Origin: Actinoalloteichus hymeniacidonis
GTDB taxonomy: Bacteria > Actinomycetota > Actinomycetes > Mycobacteriales > Pseudonocardiaceae
NCBI RefSeq assembly: GCF_014203365.1
Contig: NZ_JACHIS010000001.1
Coordinates: 6,014,001 to 6,078,000 of the forward strand
Direction: 5' to 3'
Length of the DNA: 64,000 bases
Below are positions 53,959 through 62,778 of this stretch, piece after piece. The notes under the pieces are model-generated. The model worked only from the letters and a program-made list of their open reading frames with translations. It did not search any database and was not told where the DNA came from. A program made the position numbers and the translations under genes. How positions within the stretch are numbered: the stretch's first letter is position 1; each line of letters opens with the position of its first letter.

Positions 53959-54333
53959 CTACGAGACCTGGTACTCGTCCATATCGGAGTGATTACGCCG
54001 CGCTTCCTGGAGCAGTTCCGCCCAGGAATCCACGTCGGGGCGCCTGCGTAGTAGCGCGCGCCGTTCGCGTTCCGTCATCCCGCCCCAGACACCGAACTCG
54101 ATCCGGTTATCCAAGGACTCGGCCAGACATTCGGTGCGAACGGGGCAACCCAGGCAAACCAACTTGGCTTTGCGCTGTTCCGCTCCTCGAACGAACAACT
54201 GGTCCGGGTCCTCGTCGCGGCATGCCGCCCTGATCCGCCAGTCCCCCTGGTCGAACATCATGTCCCCCAGCTCCTGCTCGTCTTCCGACTCATAGGGCAC
54301 CCCCCGGCACCCGCTGTGAGCAACGTTCCACAT
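53959..54333 (-). CDS. whiB4: WhiB-family redox regulator WhiB4
   Basis: 124 residues. Iron-sulfur cysteines 38, 60, 63 and 69 (C, then CLGCPVRTEC) are followed by GVWGGMTERERRALLRR, the DNA-binding/turn motif. It matches the WhiB4 position (Rv3681c) between Rv3680 and ponA2. WhiB4 proteins respond to oxygen and redox stress. ATG 54333 is chosen because the upstream codons retain strong GC3 and the N-terminal segment looks coding; ATG 54261 would give a 100-residue form. It is convergent with bagB. Confidence 0.93.
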   Translation of the reverse strand: MWNVAHSGCRGVPYESEDEQELGDMMFDQGDWRIRAACRDEDPDQLFVRGAEQRKAKLVCLGCPVRTECLAESLDNRIEFGVWGGMTERERRALLRRRPDVDSWAELLQEARRNHSDMDEYQVS

Positions 54334-54488
54334 CAGTGTCACGTTCTGCGTTTCCCTGTCGTGAGACGTTGACGGACTGTAGAGCCCGTCGGTTCCATCT
54401 AATTCACCGGGTACCTCAACAATTACTTAAGGTAACTCTCGGTGACACCCTTAGTCACCTACTCGGGTAGGATGTGTCCACTCGTCCA

Positions 54489-54524
54489 TTATCACACCCA
54501 CCTACCGGCATTACTGTTGGGTCC
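54489..54524 (+). promoter_or_regulatory. ponA2 promoter, leaderless
   Basis: TTATCA (54489-54494), 17 bases, TACTGT (54512-54517), then seven bases to GTG 54525. Confidence 0.65.
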
Positions 54525-57098
54525 GTGGAACTCAGGACGCGGCTGCTCAAGCTTCTCGGCTTCTGTGCGCTGGCGGGTGTGCTCACCGCCGGGGTGCTCT
54601 TCCCCGTCGCAGGGGGCGTCGGCGTGGTGTCCAATCAGGCCAGTAACACGGTCGACAGCATCTCGGCAGACCTGGTCTCGACGGACCCGCCGCTGCTCAC
54701 GACGATCACCGACTCCGACGGGGCCGAGATCGCCTACCTCTTCGATCAGTATCGGGAGATCGTCGAGCCGGAGGAGATCTCCGACTCGATGAAGGCGGCG
54801 ATCATCGCGGTCGAGGATCAGCGGTTCTACGACCACGAAGGCGTCGACTGGCAGGGCACCATCCGCGCGGCGATCACCAACCAGATGGAGGGGTCGATCG
54901 CCCAGGGCGGTTCGACCCTGACTCAGCAGTACGTGAAGAACTACCTGGTCCACGTCGTCTCCAACGGCAACCCCGCACAGCAGGTGAAGGCGCAGGAACA
55001 GACCCACGCCCGCAAGCTGCGTGAGATCAGGGTCGCGTTGCAGCTCGAACAGCACCTGCACAAGGAAGAGATCCTGGCCGGCTACCTGAACGTGGTGCCC
55101 TTCGGCAACCAGACCTACGGCGTGGCCGCCGCCGCCCAGACCTACTTCAACACCACCGCCGACAAACTCACCATCGCCCAGGCCGCGATGTTGGCGGGCA
55201 TCGTGAACAGCCCCGGCAGCCTCAACCCCGGCACCGCACCGGAGGAAGCACTGCACCGGCGCAACGTCGTGATCGAGTTGATGGCAGGACAGGGCCTGAT
55301 CAGCTCCGAGGCCGCAGGCAAGGCCATCGGCGAGCCGCTGGGCTTGGCCGAACCGCTGGGCAGGCCGCCGAACGATTGTGTCGGCGCCGGTCCCAACGAT
55401 GGGTTCTTCTGCGAATACGTCCTGGACTACCTGCAAAAAGCAGGCTTCTCGAAGGATCAGCTCCGGCGCGGCGGCTACACCATCCGCACCACCCTGGACC
55501 AGGAGGCCAATGATGCCGCCAAGGAATCGGCGATGGCCGAGGTCCCCAAGGACACCCCCGGTATCGCCAACGTGATGGCGGTCGTCGAACCCGGCAAGGA
55601 GAGCCACAAGGTCCGTGCGCTGGTGGCCAACCGCGACTACGGGTTGGACCTGGACGCCGGCCAGACGATGTACGCGCTGCCCAGCGACCTGACGAAGTTC
55701 GGGGCCGGGTCGATCTACAAGGTCTTCACCGCCGCCGCCGCGCTCGAGATGGGCATGGGGATCAACAACGAACTGCCCTCACCGCAGACCTACACGTCGA
55801 TGGCCTACATCAACAACGGCGACGGCTACACGGTCAACAACCACGGCGATGGCGGCTACCCGGCGTCGATGACCCTGCAGGATGCGCTGGCCCAATCGCC
55901 GAACACGTCCTTCGTGATGCTGCAGGAACGGGTCGGGCTGGAGGCGGCCGTCGGGATGGCCGAGCGGCTCGGCATGCGCGAGGGCATGGCGGGGGTCAAC
56001 CATCACGGTGACCCGATCGATCTCGAATCCGACGAAGAGGTCCGCAACACCGCGCAGGGCGACTACATCGTCGACCACAACATGGGTGCCTTCACCCTCG
56101 GCTTCACTCCGACCAGCGTGCTGGAACTGGCCAACGTCTCCGCGACCATCGTCAGCGGCGGCATGTGGTGCCCGCCGTCGCCGATCGAGGAGATCCTCGA
56201 CCGGTCCGGCAACGTCGTGCCGATCACCGAGGCGCCGTGTGAACAGGTCGTCGACGAGAAGCTCGCCGACGGGCTGTTCGTCGGACTCGGCAAGGACCAC
56301 ACCGACGGAACCGCCACGACAGCCGCGAGCGAGGCGGGCTGGGACCGGCCGATGATGGGTAAGACCGGAACCGCCCAGGACTACTTCTCCGCGGGTTTCA
56401 TCGGTGCCACCCCGCAGATGGCAGGCGCGGTGCTGACCTTCAACGACGGTCGCGAGATCCAGGGCATCTGTGACTCCGATCCACCCGCGCTGTGTGGTGG
56501 CGGCGGCAACATCTTCGGTGGTCGGATCCCGGCGCGTACCTGGTTCGCCACGATGACGCCGATCCACGAGGGTCTACCCGTCATGGAGCTGCCACCGGTC
56601 GAACCGCGCTATCTCGACGGCGGCGAGGGCGAGCAGGCCCCCGACGTGATCGGAATGAAGGCCGACGAGGCCCGCAAGACGTTGGAGGACGCGGGCTACG
56701 GCGTCAACGAGCAGTCGGTGGACGCGACCGAGCCCGAGGGAACGGTCGTCAGCCAATCACCGGAGGGCTTCGCCCCGGCAGGCGAGACGGTCACCATCTC
56801 GGTGAGCAACGGCAATCCGCCTACCGAGGGTTCGGAGAGCGCGTCGCCCACCGGTCCACCCGCGACGCCGAGCGAGAACCCCGCACCGGAGCCCACCCAG
56901 GAACCACCGGCGACCCCGCCGCCCACGACCGGAGGTCCGGCGCAGCCGCCATCGGTGGTGCAGCCGACCACCGCCCCACCGCCGACAACCGCGCCACAGC
57001 CGGGACCACCGGGCCAGCAACCACCCGGTCAGCCGCCCGAACAACAACCGCCCCCGACCGGGGCTCCACCGGGTGGCAACCCCAGCGGTCCACCGTGA
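54525..57098 (+). CDS. ponA2: Bifunctional penicillin-binding protein 1 (PonA2) with PASTA
   Basis: 857 residues, membrane anchored near the N-terminus (LLGFCALAGVLTAGVLFPVAG). The glycosyltransferase 51 domain has EDQRFYDHEG with Glu97 and GGSTLTQQYVKNYL at 129-142. The transpeptidase domain has SIYK (Ser396, Lys399), SPN (Ser458, Asn460) and KTG (Lys613). One PASTA domain (APDVIGMKADEARKTLEDAG) follows at about 705, then a Pro/Ala/Thr-rich tail of about 90 residues. It is the Rv3682 ortholog. GTG start has the leaderless promoter TACTGT seven bases upstream. It builds and cross-links peptidoglycan. Confidence 0.96.
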   Translation: MELRTRLLKLLGFCALAGVLTAGVLFPVAGGVGVVSNQASNTVDSISADLVSTDPPLLTTITDSDGAEIAYLFDQYREIVEPEEISDSMKAAIIAVEDQRFYDHEGVDWQGTIRAAITNQMEGSIAQGGSTLTQQYVKNYLVHVVSNGNPAQQVKAQEQTHARKLREIRVALQLEQHLHKEEILAGYLNVVPFGNQTYGVAAAAQTYFNTTADKLTIAQAAMLAGIVNSPGSLNPGTAPEEALHRRNVVIELMAGQGLISSEAAGKAIGEPLGLAEPLGRPPNDCVGAGPNDGFFCEYVLDYLQKAGFSKDQLRRGGYTIRTTLDQEANDAAKESAMAEVPKDTPGIANVMAVVEPGKESHKVRALVANRDYGLDLDAGQTMYALPSDLTKFGAGSIYKVFTAAAALEMGMGINNELPSPQTYTSMAYINNGDGYTVNNHGDGGYPASMTLQDALAQSPNTSFVMLQERVGLEAAVGMAERLGMREGMAGVNHHGDPIDLESDEEVRNTAQGDYIVDHNMGAFTLGFTPTSVLELANVSATIVSGGMWCPPSPIEEILDRSGNVVPITEAPCEQVVDEKLADGLFVGLGKDHTDGTATTAASEAGWDRPMMGKTGTAQDYFSAGFIGATPQMAGAVLTFNDGREIQGICDSDPPALCGGGGNIFGGRIPARTWFATMTPIHEGLPVMELPPVEPRYLDGGEGEQAPDVIGMKADEARKTLEDAGYGVNEQSVDATEPEGTVVSQSPEGFAPAGETVTISVSNGNPPTEGSESASPTGPPATPSENPAPEPTQEPPATPPPTTGGPAQPPSVVQPTTAPPPTTAPQPGPPGQQPPGQPPEQQPPPTGAPPGGNPSGPP

Positions 57099-57127
57099 TG
57101 GCGGCGGTGAGCGAGTAGCGAACACAG

Positions 57128-57162
57128 CAGTGCCCGGCAGCGAACTCCGCTGCCGGGCACTG
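57128..57162. terminator. Convergent terminator
   Basis: A perfect 15-bp stem (57128-57142 with 57148-57162), loop AACTC, between ponA2 and the EI24 gene. Confidence 0.9.
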
Positions 57163-57180
57163 TCGCGTTCTAGGGCCTGA

Positions 57181-57942
57181 TCAGGCCGGGGTGACTTCCT
57201 CATCGAGCAGGGTCCGAGCCAGCACCGTCGCACCGATCAAGGTCGCCGGGGCAGCGATGAGCGAGGCCAGCGGAACCAGCATCAACAGGTAGTTCGGCAG
57301 GGCGAAGCCCAGCGAGAGCATCCGACGCTTGCGCATCGTGCGGCGGCAGTCGGACAGGCCGATGCCTCGCCTGCCCATCGGCAACGAGGTCATCTCCAGG
57401 GCCAACAACCAGGTGCCCACCAGGATCGCGATGACGGGAGCGATGAAGCCGACGATCGGGATGAATCCGATGGCCAGCAGCACAACGGCCCAGATCAGCG
57501 ACCGCAACAGCATCCGCACGGCGTCGCCGAGGCCCCCGATCAGGGACTGGAACCAACCGCTTTGCGGTTCGGTGACTCCGCCGCCCAACTTGTCGTCGAC
57601 CTCCTCGGAGATCGATTCGTAGATGGGCCCGCCGATCAGCAGGGTCACGGTCACGAACATGACCTGCCCGATCCCGAGGATGACCACGAAGGCGACCACC
57701 CCGACCACGGCCCGGGTCAGCGTGCGCCACGGCTGCGGCCAGCCATCGGCGAACGGGGTGATCCACGCGGTGATGTCACCGCTGAAATACACCAAGGCGA
57801 TCAACAGGCCGAGGTAGAGGATCGAGGTCAGCAGCGCGGGTAGCGCGCCCCGAAGCAGGTGACGACGTGAGCTGAAGAGGAGCGCGTAACCGCGGCCTGC
57901 AATGCCCAGGCCTGCGAACACGTCTCGTATGGGGCGGATCAC
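57181..57942 (-). CDS. EI24/CysZ-type membrane protein
   Basis: 253 residues with four or more membrane helices. Features are 'LRGALPALLTSILYLGLLIALVYF', 'IGGPIYESISEEVDDKLGGG' and 'PVIAILVGTWLLALEM'. It is similar to the EI24 domain family (PF07264), which includes the sulfate transporter CysZ. Substrate unknown. The gene is monocistronic. ATG 57942. Confidence 0.85.
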   Translation of the reverse strand: MIRPIRDVFAGLGIAGRGYALLFSSRRHLLRGALPALLTSILYLGLLIALVYFSGDITAWITPFADGWPQPWRTLTRAVVGVVAFVVILGIGQVMFVTVTLLIGGPIYESISEEVDDKLGGGVTEPQSGWFQSLIGGLGDAVRMLLRSLIWAVVLLAIGFIPIVGFIAPVIAILVGTWLLALEMTSLPMGRRGIGLSDCRRTMRKRRMLSLGFALPNYLLMLVPLASLIAAPATLIGATVLARTLLDEEVTPA

Positions 57943-58108
57943 GCGCGGAAGACTATGTCAGTGATCGTGAAATCAGTACTAATACGACGATCTTCCGCCG
58001 TCGTCGCACCGTGCCCGGGTCGGCCAAACCCGGACACGGACGACGTCGTCGAGGTCGGGGTCGTCGGGCATCCGATCAATCACGGGGCCCGCGATCCCGA
58101 AGTCGAAC

Positions 58109-58579
58109 TCAGCTCTGGAGTAGGGCGCGCACCGCCGCCGCGACGCGACCGCCGTCGGCCCGCCCCGCCGATTTGGCCGATGCGATTTTCATCACCTGGC
58201 CCATCTGGCGCTGCCCGGGACGCTCCCCGAGTGTCTCGGTGACCTCGGCCACCGCCTGCTCGGCGATCTCGGCCAATTCCGCGTCACTCAGCTGGGCAGG
58301 CAGGTAGCGGCGCAGAATGTCACCCTCCGCGCGCTCGGACTCTGCCTGTTCCGTCCTGCCAGCATCGGCGAACGCCGTCGCCGCCTCATCCCGCTTCTTG
58401 GTCTCCTTCGCGAGGACCTTGAGAACCTCGTCGTCGGTTAGCTCGCGCGCGCTCTCACCTGCGACTTCAGCGGTCGAGATCGCGGTGAGGGCCATCCGCA
58501 GCGTGGACACCACGAGGGCCTCTCGTGCCTTCATCGCGGTGACGAGCTCTGCCCTCAGTCGTGCTTTCAGCTCTGCCAT
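58109..58579 (-). CDS. GatB/YqeY-domain protein
   Basis: 156 residues of the YqeY type. The N-terminal helical bundle contains 'LRAELVTAMKAREALVVSTLRM', and the C-terminal domain 'MGQVMKIASAKSAGRADGGRV' is the tRNA-amidotransferase-like part. Stand-alone YqeY proteins are common, and their role is unsettled. ATG 58579. Confidence 0.92.
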   Translation of the reverse strand: MAELKARLRAELVTAMKAREALVVSTLRMALTAISTAEVAGESARELTDDEVLKVLAKETKKRDEAATAFADAGRTEQAESERAEGDILRRYLPAQLSDAELAEIAEQAVAEVTETLGERPGQRQMGQVMKIASAKSAGRADGGRVAAAVRALLQS

Positions 58580-58703
58580 GGCAAAGAACCTAGCGGTCGG
58601 CGACCGACGACGACGCAGGTTATCGAGGCGGGCGGACCCTCGGCGCGAACACGTGGGATGTTCACGACGGGTGCCGGGATCGGCATCAGGTGGCAGAGCC
58701 TTC

Positions 58704-58716
58704 TAGGCTGAGCGGG
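58704..58716 (+). promoter_or_regulatory. Leaderless -10 of the metallophosphoesterase gene
   Basis: TAGGCT (58704-58709), then seven bases to ATG 58717. Confidence 0.6.
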
Positions 58717-59679
58717 ATGAACACCATCGGCCGCACCCTGATCGGGACCGCCGCACTCGGCGTCGCCACCCTCGGTTATGCCGTCGGGATCGAACGCAGA
58801 GCTTGGGCTCTACGGCACGCGACGCTGCCGGTCCTCTCGCCTGGGGCGCGACCCATGCGCGTCCTGCACATCTCCGACCTGCACATGATGCCCAACCAGC
58901 AATCGAAGCAACGGTGGGTGGCGGCGCTCGACGCGCTGGAACCCGACCTGGTGATCAACACCGGCGACAACCTCGCCCATCAGGCGGCGGTGCCCTCGGT
59001 GTTGCGTGCGCTGGGGCCGCTGCTGAATCGGCGGGGCGCCTTCGTCTTCGGCAGCAACGACTACTACGCGCCGAAGCCGAAGAATCCCGCGCGCTACCTG
59101 CTGCCCAGCAGCAAGACCAAGCGGATTCACGGGGTGCCGTTGCCGTGGCGCGACCTTCGTGCGGCGCTCACCGAGCGCGGTTGGCTCGACCTGACCCATA
59201 AGCGGCGCACCTTCAGCGTGCAGGGCAGCACCGTGGTCGCGGCGGGCGTCGACGACCCGCATCTGCGCCGGGATCGCTACGACGACATCGCAGGCATTCC
59301 CGATCCGAAGGCCCGGCTTCGACTCGGCGTGACCCACTCGCCGGAGCCGAGGGTGCTCGACGCCTTCGCCGCCGACGGCTACGACCTGGTGCTCGCCGGC
59401 CATACGCACGGCGGCCAGCTACGGATTCCCGGCTACGGGGCGCTCGTGACCAACTGCGGGATCGACCGGTCCCGGGCGCGTGGCGTCTCGCGCTGGGGCG
59501 CACACACCTGGCTCAACGTCTCGGCTGGCCTGGGCACCTCGCCCTACGCCCCCGCGCGCTTCGCCTGCAGGCCGGAGGCGAGCCTGTTGACGCTGGTCCC
59601 GCGCGAATCGGACGACCGACCGAGCTCCCGTGGAACTCAGGTGCCGGCCGGTTTCGGGGCTGGGCAAGACATCAGCTAG
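58717..59679 (+). CDS. Membrane-anchored metallophosphoesterase (Rv3683-like)
   Basis: 320 residues. A weak N-terminal hydrophobic segment (TLIGTAALGVATLGYAVG) precedes a calcineurin-like fold: HISDLHM near residue 53, INTGDN, 'GSNDYY' in place of GNHD, and AGHTHGGQ at the end. The GNHD box is altered (Asn-Asp-Tyr), which may change activity. It may be lipid-linked or a sugar-phosphate hydrolase. ATG 58717 is preceded by TAGGCT at seven bases. Confidence 0.9.
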   Translation: MNTIGRTLIGTAALGVATLGYAVGIERRAWALRHATLPVLSPGARPMRVLHISDLHMMPNQQSKQRWVAALDALEPDLVINTGDNLAHQAAVPSVLRALGPLLNRRGAFVFGSNDYYAPKPKNPARYLLPSSKTKRIHGVPLPWRDLRAALTERGWLDLTHKRRTFSVQGSTVVAAGVDDPHLRRDRYDDIAGIPDPKARLRLGVTHSPEPRVLDAFAADGYDLVLAGHTHGGQLRIPGYGALVTNCGIDRSRARGVSRWGAHTWLNVSAGLGTSPYAPARFACRPEASLLTLVPRESDDRPSSRGTQVPAGFGAGQDIS

Positions 59680-59726
59680 ACTATGTCTCGTCGAACAGCG
59701 GACCGGTTGGGAAGCTGTGAGACGGG

Positions 59727-60377
<651 letters not shown>

Positions 60378-60731
60378 ATGTTCTTCGCACAAATATGGGC
60401 CGATGTCCTAGCTGCGAAGCCTGGGCAAGCACCGCACTGGTTTCCAACGGATCGACAGACATGTGAACGATTTTCTGCGATCGAGTCATCAAACCATGCC
60501 GAATGTCGGATCATGGCCGTTTGGGGTGCCGGCAATGGAACCGAGGGCATGATCCGCACTACTCATCCTGCTTGCAAAGACTGCGCTCGATTGATGCAGG
60601 AACAAGGCGTCCTTCACGATAACATCGCAGACCGCAAATATGGACTCACCGGCTGGATACACCCATTCACCATGGAGAAATACGGGCCGCAAGTCACCAA
60701 TCCGGGGGAAGCAGTGCGGCGGTACGGTTGA
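60378..60731 (+). CDS. Orphan deaminase-fold protein (cytidine deaminase-like), possible toxin remnant
   Basis: A 117-residue protein. It has HAE (His40, Glu42) and, further on, CKDC (Cys66, Cys69) inside 'THPACKDCARLMQEQGV', the zinc and catalytic arrangement of the deaminase superfamily, though the usual PCxxC is PACxxC here. The later 'GWIHPFTMEKYGP' may be part of the fold. A longer frame starting at TTG 60258 would add 40 unrelated residues; ATG 60378 with AGGGGTGA upstream is preferred. The base composition is much lower in GC than its neighbours, and it lies just past tRNA-Pro. It could be a mobile nucleic-acid deaminase (toxin or phage-type) or a truncated C-terminus of a larger toxin. 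No immunity gene is obvious. Confidence 0.65.
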   Translation: MFFAQIWADVLAAKPGQAPHWFPTDRQTCERFSAIESSNHAECRIMAVWGAGNGTEGMIRTTHPACKDCARLMQEQGVLHDNIADRKYGLTGWIHPFTMEKYGPQVTNPGEAVRRYG

Positions 60732-60844
60732 CAACACACCCAGTCGACATATTCATTCCGTCCGCCCGAAGCGCACACTCCGAGCACATCGAGTAGCAAT
60801 ACGGTAGCTGAGGCAGCAGGGCACGGCGAGATCCCGTCCGGCAA

Positions 60845-61360
60845 TCACTCCGGGGTGTGAAAGTACGTGCGTGCCGAGGGCAGGAACATCGCGATGATCG
60901 CGGCGGGAACGCAGACCACGTGCACGAGACGCACGATGAGGAACCACGGTCCCATCGGACCATCGCCGCCGAATGCCTCGACGAACCCGACACCTGCCAC
61001 CAACTCGGTGATCGGGGCGTAGACCAGCGAGAACATCCCGATACCGCCGAGCAGCACGGTCAGCGAGATTCGGGCCCAGTTCCAACCGCGCCGCATGACC
61101 ACCGCGATGGTGAACAACACCAGGGTGATCACCACCCGGAACGCGATGAGTCCCAGGATCGCCGCGATGGTCATCGTCCGTTCCGGGGCACTCAGCTCGC
61201 CCGCGACTCCGAGGACCGTCTCCACCGCCCCCATCGCCAGGGCCGTGAGCCACAGGAAGAACGCGACCTGCACGACAGTCGGCACGGTGCTACGGCGCGG
61301 ACCATGAGGTGTCTGCTCTGCGGAGGAGCGGCGCTCGACGGTGTCGTGCTGGCGGTTCAT
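60845..61360 (-). CDS. Four-span membrane protein, unknown
   Basis: 171 residues. Hydrophobic helices include VQVAFFLWLTALAMGAVETV, AAILGLIAFRVVITLVLFTI and WFLIVRLVHVVCVPAAIIAMF. An N-terminal basic segment precedes them. ATG 61360 has AAAGGC upstream. I recognise no family. It is divergent from the protease gene. Confidence 0.7.
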   Translation of the reverse strand: MNRQHDTVERRSSAEQTPHGPRRSTVPTVVQVAFFLWLTALAMGAVETVLGVAGELSAPERTMTIAAILGLIAFRVVITLVLFTIAVVMRRGWNWARISLTVLLGGIGMFSLVYAPITELVAGVGFVEAFGGDGPMGPWFLIVRLVHVVCVPAAIIAMFLPSARTYFHTPE

Positions 61361-61719
61361 CGGCTCGGCCTTTCGGATGGCAGTGGAGTGCACTTACCGC
61401 CATCGTGCGATGGGTCGCGGCGGGTGTCAGTGGGTCTAGCCACCCATCCCCGGGGTGCTTGGGACCCCGGCGGGCCTGCCCGGGCCGAGTGGCCGACATC
61501 GCCGCCGTCGGCGGGCTCGGAAAATCCAGCAGCCATCGACGAAGTCGCTCCCGAGTATTACGACCCCCATCGGCGAGTGCGATTTTCGGGGTACCACTCT
61601 TGTCGGTGGGGCCGACTATCGTTACCTTGAGAAATACCGGTGCGGGGGGAACATCCACGGGCGGCCGAATAGCCGTCGGATGCCACATCGGACCGCCGAG
61701 TATTGGGGGATACCTGGCC
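61361..61719. other. Intergenic region upstream of the secreted protease
   Basis: About 360 bases between divergent genes. It holds promoters for both and no convincing gene, although a frame on the plus strand continues through it without coding character. A TATT-rich segment near 61555-61700 is less GC-rich. Confidence 0.4.
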
Positions 61720-62718
61720 ATGAGGAGATCGATTCGAACTATTTCGACGACGATATTCACTATATTCGCCGTACTGCTTCCCTCGGGTGCGGCCGTCGCG
61801 CACATCGCGGCCACGACGGCACGCTTTCCGGCCTCGGGTGTCGAGCTACGTCCGGTCGGGCGAACCGTGGACGGATTCCCGCTGTACCACGCCGCGTTGC
61901 CCGCCTCGCCTGCCCGACGAGGCAGCACCCGCCCCGCTTTCGAGGGTTCCGGCGAATTGGCGGACGCGGGTGACGGTGTCTCGTTCGCGCCGCCTGTGCA
62001 GACGGGTTCGGGGCGAGGCGGCGCACCGTCGATCTTCCAGCCCGATCAACGATCGCGCGTCCTCGATACCACGGCGTTCCCGAGTCGCGCCGTCGTCCAG
62101 GTCACCGCAGCCGAGATCGGTGGTTGCAGTGGATTCCTGGTCTCGGCCGACACGGTGGTGACCGCCGGGCATTGCGTGCATGCAGGCGGAACCGGCGACC
62201 TCGCCGACTTCTTCACCGACTTCCGGATCCTGCCCGGCCGCAACGCGGGCACGGTGCCCTTCGGCAGCTGTGGCGTCACCCAGTCATGGACGGACCTGTC
62301 CTGGGTCGACGAGGCGGACACCGACCAGGACTGGGGTGTGCTCAAACTGGGTTGTTCTATCGGAAACACCGTGGGCTGGTTCGGGATGAGCTGGCAGGAG
62401 AATTCCTTCGATGGCACTCATGTCACGATTCGCGGCTATCCTGCCGACAAACCGGCTGGCACCATGTGGTTTCACGGCGGCCCCATTCGCCAGTCGCCTG
62501 CGAAGAAACTCCGCTACACGGTGGATACCGTTGGCGGGCAAAGCGGTTCGGCGGTTTACGACGATGTGGACCGGGCTATCGCGATTCACACCAATGGCCG
62601 CACCGTCACCGTCGACTTCAACAAGGGCACTCGATTAACCGAGGATTTATTCACCTTCATCGACGAGATCCGAGTCGTTCCCGGCCCGCGAGCATCGGGG
62701 CCGATCCTGGCCCGTTGA
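61720..62718 (+). CDS. Secreted trypsin-like (V8/glutamyl endopeptidase type) serine protease
   Basis: 332 residues. A signal peptide (TISTTIFTIFAVLLPSGAAVA) is followed by a pro-region to about 110. The S1B-type protease domain has His151 (VTAGHC), Asp204 (DQDWGVLKL) and Ser275 (GGQSGSAVY). The last part resembles glutamyl endopeptidases. ATG 61720 has GGGGGA upstream. It is probably exported and self-activated. Its 3' end is followed by a terminator. Confidence 0.88.
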   Translation: MRRSIRTISTTIFTIFAVLLPSGAAVAHIAATTARFPASGVELRPVGRTVDGFPLYHAALPASPARRGSTRPAFEGSGELADAGDGVSFAPPVQTGSGRGGAPSIFQPDQRSRVLDTTAFPSRAVVQVTAAEIGGCSGFLVSADTVVTAGHCVHAGGTGDLADFFTDFRILPGRNAGTVPFGSCGVTQSWTDLSWVDEADTDQDWGVLKLGCSIGNTVGWFGMSWQENSFDGTHVTIRGYPADKPAGTMWFHGGPIRQSPAKKLRYTVDTVGGQSGSAVYDDVDRAIAIHTNGRTVTVDFNKGTRLTEDLFTFIDEIRVVPGPRASGPILAR

Positions 62719-62730
62719 CGACCGGGCGAC

Positions 62731-62762
62731 CACCGGGCAGCGGGCACCACCGCTGCCCGGTG
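62731..62762 (+). terminator. Hairpin terminator
   Basis: CACCGGGCAGCGG (62731-62743) pairs with CCGCTGCCCGGTG (62750-62762), loop GCACCA. It terminates the protease transcript and sits 17 bases before the next start. Confidence 0.85.
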
Positions 62763-62778
62763 CGGCAGTATCGCGGGC